In this document: positions 1-5,648 of the stretch, piece by piece | Layout of the letters: every line of letters begins with the position of its first letter | How positions within the stretch are numbered: position 1 is the stretch's first letter | Assembly: GCA_002342255.1 (NCBI GenBank) | Contig: DDPP01000015.1 | Span: 1-6,537 of the forward strand | DNA from: Micrococcales bacterium UBA2465 | Lineage (GTDB): Bacteria > Actinomycetota > Actinomycetes > Actinomycetales > Microbacteriaceae | DNA: 6,537 nt | Direction: 5' to 3' | Notes under the pieces: generated by a model | The model's input: the letters and a program-made list of their open reading frames with translations, nothing else | Databases searched by the model: none | What the model was told of the DNA's origin: nothing | Position numbers and translations under genes: made by a program

Positions 1-395
1 ATGTAAGTAAAATGGTAGAGTCGCCAGATTACCCTGATGAAGAGATTTAAGTCCTGTGGCGGTCTCCTGTGACGATAATAAATTAGATCATGCAGGGTTA
101 GCGCTAATCGGTACTTTCTTCCAGCGCTACCCATCACCTGCATTGGTGAGTAAACATGAGTTGCACCTGCTCGATTGAGTTTTTTAGCGATAAAAAATTC
201 CGCTAAGGATTCTGGCGAATTTGCTTCAAGGAATTCGATTCCCTTTGGCAGAAGATTAAGTTGTTTACGGTCATGGATGATAGCAACAACCCTTACTTTG
301 GAGGTGAGGTGCTTAATTAGTTCAACGCTGAAACGACTAATTCCATCGTGGTGATCTAATCTGATAAACCTTGCATCAAAGTGTAAAGTTTTCAT
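1..395 (-). CDS. Glycosyltransferase family 4 (GT4-like), N-terminal part, cut by the window edge
   Basis: Open reading frame of 131 complete codons from an ATG at 395, with no stop before the window edge, so the C-terminal part is missing. The visible part starts MKTLHFDARFIR, continues with DGISRFSVELIKHL (residues 17-30), then alternating hydrophobic beta strands and the motif LTLHDLIYY (99-107). A Gly-Ile/Val-x-Arg helix start followed by an HDL motif is typical of the N-terminal Rossmann-like (acceptor-side) domain of GT4/group 1 glycosyltransferases. The nucleotide-sugar domain with the usual E-x7-E signature would lie outside the window. The start codon overlaps the stop of the upstream hydrolase as ATGA, and no good Shine-Dalgarno sequence is visible, so translational coupling is likely. 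By family it would transfer a sugar from an activated donor, probably for a cell-surface or storage glycan. The substrate cannot be read from this fragment. Confidence 0.72.
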   Translation of the reverse strand, partial: MKTLHFDARFIRLDHHDGISRFSVELIKHLTSKVRVVAIIHDRKQLNLLPKGIEFLEANSPESLAEFFIAKKLNRAGATHVYSPMQVMGSAGRKYRLALTLHDLIYYRHRRPPQDLNLFIRVIWRLYHFTY

Positions 396-1294
396 TTGAG
401 TTGAACTCTGTTGAGAAACTCTTCAATGTAATCAACGGTTTGTTGGGCGGCTTCGTAGTGAACTAAGTGTCCACAGTTTGGAATGACGTGCACTTGGGCG
501 CTCTTCATGGTTTCGGCAACCTTGAATACTTCTGAAACTGGAGTAACTTCATCTAGTTCGGCAGCTATCATCAGCACTGGAACAGTGATGTCTTTGACAT
601 ATGGCTGAATAACATTCGAAATTGAAGCTAAGTAGCACTCCCAGATAACATCTGAGTTAGCAAAACTATTGAAATGCAATTTGTGCTGCGCCTTAATCCA
701 ATCCCTCAGACTCTTATCCTCCGATTTTGTGGTGTAAGCGCTCATACCATCTACTAATAAGTTGGTGGTCAGCATTTTCAGGCCGATACTGGTCGGCATT
801 TTATTGGCCGCGAAGTAATAGAACTTGACGAAGTTCAACAGAATTCTGGAAATACCTTTAGTGATGCCTCCAGCAACCGGGTTGATGCAGACTAGCGCTC
901 TAAACATCTGATACCTAGCTTGGGCAGCGGTGATCATCAACGTTCCGAATGAGTGCCCGACAGCGATGGGTTGGTCAAGTTGCAGTTCGCGAACAAAAGC
1001 AGCCAACCAAATTACGTAGTTGTCTAGGTTATGTTCTTGTTCCAGTGGTATTGAAGATCCAAAACCGGGCAAATCAGGTGCGATTATGTTGAATTTTGCT
1101 AAACCGCCGGCAAATGACTCTAAGCCATGGTGGTCTCCACGATAGCCGTGAACTAAAACGATAGTTGGATCTTGTTCAGGATTTTCCGAAGTGGAAGGGT
1201 AAAACCAATAGTTACACAAAGCCCCATCAACCATTGCGCTCTTATGAATGGCTCTGGAAGCTGCAAGTTCCTGAAGTTCGACGGCCGCAACCAC
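392..1294 (-). CDS. Alpha/beta-fold hydrolase (lipase/esterase-like), substrate unknown
   Basis: A 300-residue alpha/beta hydrolase with all landmarks of the fold. VLVHGYRGD (47-54) is the oxyanion-hole strand, PDLPGFGSS (73-81) follows, and GHSFG (113-117) is the nucleophile elbow with Ser115. The acid is probably Asp248 in AELDEVTP, and the catalytic His276 lies in NCGHLVHYE. A lid-like insert covers roughly residues 140-230. No signal peptide is seen, so it is probably cytoplasmic. The start is GTG at 1294, supported by a strong AGGAGG at 1309-1304 with a 9-nt spacer; the next ATG (codon 21) lacks this. It is the first gene of a minus-strand pair with the glycosyltransferase and is divergent from the exonuclease. 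Family membership is firm. Its substrate (ester, lipid, lactone or amide) is not predictable from sequence, and the link to the glycosyltransferase is only inferred from coupling. Confidence 0.88.
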   Translation of the reverse strand: MVAAVELQELAASRAIHKSAMVDGALCNYWFYPSTSENPEQDPTIVLVHGYRGDHHGLESFAGGLAKFNIIAPDLPGFGSSIPLEQEHNLDNYVIWLAAFVRELQLDQPIAVGHSFGTLMITAAQARYQMFRALVCINPVAGGITKGISRILLNFVKFYYFAANKMPTSIGLKMLTTNLLVDGMSAYTTKSEDKSLRDWIKAQHKLHFNSFANSDVIWECYLASISNVIQPYVKDITVPVLMIAAELDEVTPVSEVFKVAETMKSAQVHVIPNCGHLVHYEAAQQTVDYIEEFLNRVQLK

Positions 1295-1303
1295 TATCTA
1301 TCC

Positions 1304-1309
1304 CCTCCT
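1304..1309 (-). promoter_or_regulatory. Strong Shine-Dalgarno of the alpha/beta hydrolase
   Basis: On the minus strand the sequence reads AGGAGG, then 9 nt, then GTG. This fixes the GTG at 1294 as the start rather than the ATG 20 codons further in. Confidence 0.75.
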
Positions 1310-1353
1310 GCGGACTTTGACCTCTAAAAGTTTACCGCCTGTTCAACCAGTCC

Positions 1354-1369
1354 TTGTCAGAGTTGACAA
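1354..1369. promoter_or_regulatory. Perfect 6-4-6 inverted repeat in the hydrolase/exonuclease divergent gap
   Basis: TTGTCA, a GAGT centre and TGACAA form a perfect dyad of two 6-bp arms with a 4-bp gap. It lies just upstream of the putative -10 box of the exonuclease gene, within the 88-bp gap between two divergent genes. This is the shape of a dimeric repressor site. The sequence does not match the actinobacterial LexA box I remember (arms like TCGAAC and GTTCGA). The regulator is unknown, and a chance dyad remains possible. Confidence 0.4.
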
Positions 1370-1370
1370 C

Positions 1371-1376
1371 TAGTGT
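1371..1376 (+). promoter_or_regulatory. Putative -10 box (TAGTGT) for a leaderless exonuclease mRNA
   Basis: TAGTGT matches the TANNNT pattern common in actinobacterial promoters. It ends exactly 6 nt before the GTG start codon at 1383, and no Shine-Dalgarno sequence lies between. That spacing would start transcription at or beside the start codon. No convincing -35 was found at the right distance. Confidence 0.45.
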
Positions 1377-1382
1377 TGATTT

Positions 1383-2117
1383 GTGAGCGAAGAAAGAAGC
1401 AAGCTGGAACTGCCTTCATGGCTAAACCAGATAGCAGTGTTTGATACAGAAACAACGGGACTAAATCTCAAAGAGTCCAGAATTATCACGGCCGCACTGC
1501 ATGTTATAAATTCTGATGGTGAAGTGCTCCCTCAGGGTAAAGACTGGGTGTTGAATCCAGGAATACCTATTCCTGAAGAAAGTAGCAAAGTTCATGGCTT
1601 CTATGACAAAGATGTTGCCAATGCCCAAGATGCTACTTCAGGTGTATCTGAAATAGTTTCTGCCATTCAGGAACTCTTCAGTCAAGGCATACCAGTAGTT
1701 GCCTACAATGCTTCATATGATTTCACCATATTGCACTATGAGGCACTCAGGCATGGGGTTCAGCCAGTAAAGTTCGGTGCTGTTATAGATCCACTGGTGA
1801 TTGATAAAACTGTCGATAAATACCGCAAAGGTAAACGCACTCTGGTTTCAGTTGCTGAAAGGTATGGTGTTCCACTGTTGAATGCTCATACTGCGGCAGA
1901 TGATGCGATCGCCGCAGGTCATGTTGGCTATGCAATTCTTCGCTATTACTTAGCTTTAGACAAACCGGTTGCTCCTTTTCCAAACTCATTGCATGAGCTT
2001 CACGAATTGCAGGTGAAGTGGGCAGATGAGATTGAGGATAGTTACGCAGCTTGGCGGCGACAAGACATGCCAAACTACCGACCAGCATTTGGCTGGCCTG
2101 TGAAAACTTTGGATTAG
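1383..2117 (+). CDS. DnaQ-like 3'-5' exonuclease (DEDDh family, Pol III epsilon type)
   Basis: A 244-residue member of the RNase T/DnaQ exonuclease superfamily. All DEDDh motifs are present: Exo I FDTETTGL (20-27; Asp21, Glu23), Exo II AYNASYDF (107-114; Asp113), and Exo III NAHTAADDA (167-175; His169 and Asp174 with the usual four-residue gap). The substrate-loop motif KVHGFYDKDV (69-78) is also typical. It should remove nucleotides 3'-5' from DNA or RNA using two metal ions. It might be the proofreading subunit or a stand-alone repair/degradation exonuclease; no C-terminal polymerase-binding segment is recognisable, so no gene symbol is given. The start is GTG at 1383. There is no Shine-Dalgarno sequence, but a TANNNT box lies 6 nt upstream, so the mRNA is probably leaderless. 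It converges on rpmE2 across a terminator. Confidence 0.88.
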   Translation: MSEERSKLELPSWLNQIAVFDTETTGLNLKESRIITAALHVINSDGEVLPQGKDWVLNPGIPIPEESSKVHGFYDKDVANAQDATSGVSEIVSAIQELFSQGIPVVAYNASYDFTILHYEALRHGVQPVKFGAVIDPLVIDKTVDKYRKGKRTLVSVAERYGVPLLNAHTAADDAIAAGHVGYAILRYYLALDKPVAPFPNSLHELHELQVKWADEIEDSYAAWRRQDMPNYRPAFGWPVKTLD

Positions 2118-2118
2118 C

Positions 2119-2150
2119 AAAAATGGACCCCAATTGGGGCCCATTTCTTA
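2119..2150. terminator. Bidirectional hairpin terminator between the exonuclease gene and rpmE2
   Basis: A stem from AAATGG (2121-2126) to CCATTT (2141-2146), with CCCC/GGGG inside and an AATT loop, fills the 42-bp gap between two convergent genes. On the plus strand one A-C mismatch interrupts the stem (2127/2140) and the tail is TTTCTTA. Read from the minus strand the same pair is G-U, so the stem is continuous and ends in TTTTT. It should therefore work both ways, and better for rpmE2. Confidence 0.82.
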
Positions 2151-2159
2151 AAACTTTGA

Positions 2160-2417
2160 TTACTTCTTGTCGCCGAAATTCTTGTATCGGGCGTTGAAGC
2201 GTTCAACACGACCGGCTGAGTCAAGAATCCTCTGCTTACCTGTATAGAACGGGTGTGATGCAGATGAGATTTCAACATCGAAAACTGGGTAGGTGTTTCC
2301 GTCTTCCCACTCGATGGTCTTTGAAGAAGTTACGGTTGAGCGGGTTAGAAATGCTACGCCTGATGCTAGATCGCGGAAAACGACCGGCTCATACTTTGGG
2401 TGAATGTCAGCCTTCAT
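2160..2417 (-). CDS. rpmE2: 50S ribosomal protein L31 type B
   Basis: An 85-residue L31 of the type B (YkgM/RpmE2) family: it begins [20 protein letters not shown], and [13 protein letters not shown] (50-62) and [11 protein letters not shown] (68-78) are family hallmarks. It contains no cysteine at all, so it is the zinc-free (C-minus) form. L31 sits on the large subunit and bridges to the small one. In several bacteria, including streptomycetes, the C-minus paralogue is induced by zinc shortage through Zur. No recognisable Zur box is seen here, and in lineages whose only L31 is type B it is simply housekeeping. The start is ATG at 2417 with a weak GAAAGA 6 nt upstream. It has a promoter candidate of its own in the 86-bp gap after the ABC ATPase gene and ends at a strong terminator. 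Confidence 0.95.
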   Translation of the reverse strand: MKADIHPKYEPVVFRDLASGVAFLTRSTVTSSKTIEWEDGNTYPVFDVEISSASHPFYTGKQRILDSAGRVERFNARYKNFGDKK

Positions 2418-2446
2418 GGGAAATCTTTCAACTAAAAACGGAATTC

Positions 2447-2462
2447 GGTGAACTTTGTCACC
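2447..2462. repeat. Small inverted repeat in the rpmE2 leader
   Basis: GGTGA and TCACC (5-bp arms, 6-nt ACTTTG centre) lie just downstream of the predicted rpmE2 promoter, about 30 nt before its ATG. It could be an operator or a 5' hairpin in the mRNA. Structured L31 leaders are described for actinobacteria, but this short dyad alone does not identify one. Confidence 0.35.
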
Positions 2463-2470
2463 AAGGGAAA

Positions 2471-2479
2471 ACTATACCA
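2471..2479 (-). promoter_or_regulatory. rpmE2: Extended -10 promoter for rpmE2
   Basis: The minus strand reads TGGTATAGT: a near-consensus -10 (TATAGT) preceded by the TGn of an extended -10. The hexamer 17 nt upstream (TGGCTT) is a poor -35, as expected for an extended -10 promoter. Transcription would start near 2464, giving a leader of about 47 nt. It lets rpmE2 be transcribed independently of the ATPase gene. Confidence 0.55.
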
Positions 2480-2503
2480 GAGGAATAAGGTCGAAGCCAG
2501 AGG

Positions 2504-3286
2504 TTATTTGGCGCGAACCGCGAATCGGCCGCCCAACATGACTACTTCCAGCTCCAGCCCATAAGCCTGACTTAGTTTTTCCGTGGTTAAGGTGCTTGTT
2601 ATGGGGCCCGAGGCAGCGATTTTGCCTTCATTTAGGACTAATGCGTGGGTGAACCCAACTGGGATTTCCTCTAGATGGTGAGTAACCATGATTATCGCTG
2701 GTGCTTGTGGATGGGAAGCATAGTTTCCCAGGATTTTGATAGTCGCTTCTCTCGAGCCAATATCTAAACTAGCTACCGGTTCGTCCAGTAGCAGCAGTTC
2801 AGGATCTGGCATCACCGCTCTGGCGATCTGAGTGCGCTTTTTTTCACCATCGCTTAGTGTGCCAAATGGGCGATTGGCGAATTCAGCAAGATTCCACTCT
2901 TTCAACACCCGTTTCGCTCTTCGCTCATCGACTTCGTCATACTTTTCTTTAGAACGGCCTGTTATGGCATAGCTTGCGGTCATAACTGCGTCAAGCACTA
3001 GTTCGGAGTTTGGAATCCGATTGGCAATGGCCGTTGAGGCGAAACCAACTCTCGTCCTGATTTCAAAAACATTGGTTTCTCCCAGTGTGTCCCCCAAGAC
3101 ACTTGCTGTTCCAGAAGTTGGATGCAACTGAGCGGCGGCAATCTTAAGCATGGAAGTCTTGCCAGCACCATTTGGCCCAACGATCACCCAACGTTCATTA
3201 GCCGAGACGGACCAATTGACTCCATTAAGAATGGTGCGACCATCTCTAACGAGAGTTACTTCATTGAATTCAAGAACTGGTTTCAT
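2504..3286 (-). CDS. Soluble ABC-type ATPase, ModF/PhrA-like (COG1119 type)
   Basis: A 260-residue single nucleotide-binding domain. Walker A is GPNGAGKT (37-44), the signature is LSDGEKKR (144-151, in place of LSGGQ), Walker B is LLLLDEP (164-170), the D-loop is SLD (173-175), and the H-loop is VTHH (His203). The Q-loop position after strand RVGF holds FASTA with no glutamine. That pattern, together with LSDGE, recalls the ModF/YlmA/PhrA group of ATPases rather than ordinary importers. No membrane or binding-protein gene is next to it, so a transport role is not supported by context. Orthologues are often named only as ABC transporter ATP-binding proteins. The start is ATG at 3286. An AAGGA lies only 2 nt upstream, too close for a normal Shine-Dalgarno sequence. 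It precedes rpmE2 on the same strand and is divergent from serB. Confidence 0.85.
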   Translation of the reverse strand: MKPVLEFNEVTLVRDGRTILNGVNWSVSANERWVIVGPNGAGKTSMLKIAAAQLHPTSGTASVLGDTLGETNVFEIRTRVGFASTAIANRIPNSELVLDAVMTASYAITGRSKEKYDEVDERRAKRVLKEWNLAEFANRPFGTLSDGEKKRTQIARAVMPDPELLLLDEPVASLDIGSREATIKILGNYASHPQAPAIIMVTHHLEEIPVGFTHALVLNEGKIAASGPITSTLTTEKLSQAYGLELEVVMLGGRFAVRAK

Positions 3287-3299
3287 TATCCTTCAGCCT

Positions 3300-3327
3300 A
3301 ATTTAAGCCAAAGGATAAATCAGCCAA
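3300..3327 (-). promoter_or_regulatory. Possible promoter of the ABC ATPase gene
   Basis: On the minus strand TTGGCT (3327-3322) and TAAATT (3305-3300) are 16 nt apart; each matches its consensus at four of six bases. Transcription would start around 3293, leaving a leader of only about 7 nt before the ATG at 3286. It lies in the 92-bp divergent gap shared with serB. Confidence 0.3.
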
Positions 3328-3366
3328 GACACCTTTGGCAAGTGACGGATTATCGATGGTAACTAA

Positions 3367-3372
3367 TAAAGT
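3367..3372 (+). promoter_or_regulatory. serB: Putative -10 box (TAAAGT) for a leaderless serB mRNA
   Basis: TAAAGT fits TANNNT and ends 6 nt before the serB ATG, with no Shine-Dalgarno sequence between. The arrangement is identical to that of the exonuclease gene. No clear -35 is present; GTGACG at 3342-3347 is a weak candidate with a long 19-nt spacer. Confidence 0.5.
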
Positions 3373-3378
3373 TTCACT

Positions 3379-4029
3379 ATGAATCAATTACCGGGTCAGG
3401 CACGCTTCCTCGTTGTTCTAGACGTTGATTCGACCCTAATCAACCAAGAGGTCATAGAAGTTTTAGCAGAATTTGCCGGAAAAGCCGAGGAAGTGGCTGC
3501 CGTAACTGAGAGAACAATGGCTGGAGAACTTGATTTCGCAGGTAGTCTGCGAGCTAGGGTTAGGACCTTAACAGGTTTACCAGAATCAGTAATTCAACAA
3601 GCTTTAGGAAAATTGACCTTTACCCAAGGTGCTCACGAGTTGGTGAATTGGATTCACAGCAAAGGCGGGCGGGTTGGAGCGGTATCCGGTGGGTTCGTCC
3701 AGTTGGTTGAGCCGTTGGCAAAACAAATCCACTTAGATTTCTTTCGCGCAAACCAGCTTCAAATAATTGATGGTTTACTAACCGGTGATGTGGTTGAGCC
3801 AATTATAGATAAACCAGCTAAGGCCACAGCGATGATTGAATGGGCTAGAGTGCTAGGACTAAGTCAAGACAAATGTATTGCAATTGGTGATGGTGCCAAC
3901 GATTTGGACATGCTTAAGGCAGCCGGTTTGGGCATCGGCTTCAATGCCAAGCCCCGGGTGCGCTCGGCTGCAGATTTACTTATTGGTTCAGGAAACTTGG
4001 CTGAAGTAATAGACCTAATTGGCTTTTAG
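3379..4029 (+). CDS. serB: Phosphoserine phosphatase
   Basis: A 216-residue HAD-family phosphatase that hydrolyses O-phosphoserine to serine, the last step of serine synthesis, in the cytoplasm. Motif I is DVDSTLI (15-21): Asp15 is the nucleophile and Asp17 the acid/base. Glu24 and Arg60 are the substrate-binding residues, motif II is SGG (103-105), motif III is Lys148, and motif IV is GDGANDLDML (170-179; Asp171, Asp175). These match the Methanocaldococcus jannaschii enzyme (as I recall it: D11, D13, E20, R56, S99, K144, D167, D171) at a constant offset of four. It is a bare catalytic domain without the ACT domains of mycobacterial SerB2. The start is ATG at 3379 with no Shine-Dalgarno sequence and a TANNNT box 6 nt upstream. 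Its 3' end overlaps the convergent fabI by 4 bp. Confidence 0.94.
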   Translation: MNQLPGQARFLVVLDVDSTLINQEVIEVLAEFAGKAEEVAAVTERTMAGELDFAGSLRARVRTLTGLPESVIQQALGKLTFTQGAHELVNWIHSKGGRVGAVSGGFVQLVEPLAKQIHLDFFRANQLQIIDGLLTGDVVEPIIDKPAKATAMIEWARVLGLSQDKCIAIGDGANDLDMLKAAGLGIGFNAKPRVRSAADLLIGSGNLAEVIDLIGF

Positions 4030-4793
4030 TGGCCAGTAGAGTGCAATCCACCATCTACGTGAATAATTTCACCCGTGGTAGCTGGGAACCAATCACTGAG
4101 TAATGCAATAATTCCTCTTGCTGCTGGTTCGGCGTCCGCAAGTTCCCATTGCATAGGAGATCTGACTACCCAGACATCTTCCATTTCAGCAAAGCCAGGG
4201 ATGCTCTTGCCTGCGGGGGTCCTTAGCGGTCCAGCAGAAATTAGGTTAACTCTTATCCCCTCTTTGCCGAGGTATCTGGCTAAATATCTTGAAGTAGATT
4301 CAAAAGCAGCCTTCGCTACACCCATCCAGTCATAAACCGGCCATGAGACGCTCGCATCAAAAGTTAGTCCCGCTATAGAAGAACCCGACTTTAGTAATGG
4401 ATGAGCAGCCATCGTGATAGCTTTCAGCGAATAAGCAGATACCTGAACTGCCACCGAAACATCTTCCCACTCGGTGGAGAGGAAATTACCACCCAGTGCA
4501 GTGCTAGGTGCAAAAGCAATGGCATGCACAATTCCATCAAGATGAGGAAAATGTTCTTTTACTCGAGCTGGCAAGGCCGCCAAGTCTTCAGCATTGGTTG
4601 CATCAAGTTCTATCACTGGAGCCGGTTTTGGAAGTCGCAGAGCAATCTTTTCGGTGATCGGCATCATGCGGCCATATGAGGAAAGAATGATGTCAGCACC
4701 CTGTTCCTGTGCCAATCGTGCTACGGAGAATGCAATAGAAGCTTCGGTTAAAACACCGGTTACTAGAATTTTTTTACCTTCGAGGATGCCCAT
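4026..4793 (-). CDS. fabI: Enoyl-[acyl-carrier-protein] reductase (NADH), FabI/InhA type
   Basis: A 255-residue atypical short-chain dehydrogenase that reduces trans-2-enoyl-ACP in each round of fatty-acid elongation. The start MGILEGKKILVTGVLTEASIAF carries the FabI/InhA nucleotide-binding pattern. The catalytic residues are Phe145, Tyr154 and Lys161 (FDASVSWPVYDWMGVAK, Y-x6-K), matching InhA Phe149, Tyr158 and Lys165. AGPLRTPAG (187-195) is the substrate-loop start and LLSDWFPATTGEIIHVDGG (231-249) the conserved end. It is slightly shorter than InhA (269). The residue aligned with InhA Ser94 is Ala91. It follows fabG after a 68-bp gap, as inhA follows mabA. The ATG at 4793 agrees with the family N-terminus but has only a weak purine-rich stretch upstream. 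The better Shine-Dalgarno sequence serves an out-of-frame ATG 13 nt earlier. Confidence 0.95.
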   Translation of the reverse strand: MGILEGKKILVTGVLTEASIAFSVARLAQEQGADIILSSYGRMMPITEKIALRLPKPAPVIELDATNAEDLAALPARVKEHFPHLDGIVHAIAFAPSTALGGNFLSTEWEDVSVAVQVSAYSLKAITMAAHPLLKSGSSIAGLTFDASVSWPVYDWMGVAKAAFESTSRYLARYLGKEGIRVNLISAGPLRTPAGKSIPGFAEMEDVWVVRSPMQWELADAEPAARGIIALLSDWFPATTGEIIHVDGGLHSTGH

Positions 4794-4806
4794 TTTCTTC
4801 TTTCAT
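4774..4806 (-). other. Possible 10-codon upstream ORF overlapping the fabI start
   Basis: An ATG at 4806, preceded by AAAGGA (4819-4814) with an ideal 7-nt spacer, opens the frame MKEENGHPRR and stops at TAA (4776-4774), about 20 nt inside fabI in a different frame. The peptide itself resembles nothing I recognise. It may couple or limit fabI translation, or the AAAGGA may just serve fabI from a distance. Confidence 0.35.
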
Positions 4807-4813
4807 AGTCTGG

Positions 4814-4831
4814 TCCTTTTCCCCCAAAGGA
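4814..4831 (-). promoter_or_regulatory. Hairpin burying a Shine-Dalgarno sequence in the fabG-fabI gap
   Basis: A perfect 6-bp inverted repeat: on the minus strand TCCTTT, a GGGGGA loop, then AAAGGA. The second arm is the best Shine-Dalgarno sequence before fabI, so folding would hide it. There is no U-tract, so a terminator is unlikely. Confidence 0.42.
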
Positions 4832-4861
4832 TATTCTGCCAGTTTATTTAGGATTTTTGGT

Positions 4862-5578
<717 letters not shown>

Positions 5579-5586
5579 TCACTCTC

Positions 5587-5640
5587 GATTAGGTTTGGGT
5601 CAAGTCTATATCTAGGCTTGGATTAGGTTCATTATCTAGG
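5587..5640 (+). repeat. Two interleaved direct repeats in the fabG/DUF3099 divergent gap
   Basis: GATTAGGTT occurs at 5587-5595 and 5621-5629 (34 bp apart, start to start), and TATCTAGG at 5609-5616 and 5633-5640 (24 bp apart). They lie between two divergent genes, where promoters for both must be. The last copy runs into the DUF3099 Shine-Dalgarno sequence. They could be regulator half-sites or promoter parts, or the remains of a local duplication. I could not settle on a convincing -35/-10 pair here; the minus strand has TTGACC at 5603-5598 but no good -10 at 17 nt. Confidence 0.4.
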
Positions 5641-5643
5641 AGG
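5638..5643 (+). promoter_or_regulatory. Shine-Dalgarno that fixes the TTG start of DUF3099
   Basis: AGGAGG followed by 5 nt and then TTG at 5649. There is no ATG or GTG nearby in frame at the conserved start, so this site is the main support for the rare TTG start codon. Confidence 0.75.
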
Positions 5644-5648
5644 GCAAT

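Noticed and set aside
1363..1368. A perfect TTGACA taken as a -35 box for the exonuclease gene
   Set aside because: A 17-nt spacer would place the -10 inside the coding region, where no -10-like hexamer is present. The hexamer is better explained as part of the inverted repeat at 1354-1369.
1783..2133. A 116-codon open frame on the minus strand inside the exonuclease gene
   Set aside because: It lies fully antisense to a gene with complete catalytic motifs, spans the terminator stem, and has no recognisable domain; it is a shadow frame.
4060..4075. GTGAA/TTCAC inverted repeat as a serB terminator
   Set aside because: It lies in conserved fabI coding sequence, the stem is short and A/T-rich, and no U-tract follows.
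4401..4851. Plus-strand open frames antisense to fabI
   Set aside because: They mirror the coding frame of fabI and have no family resemblance.
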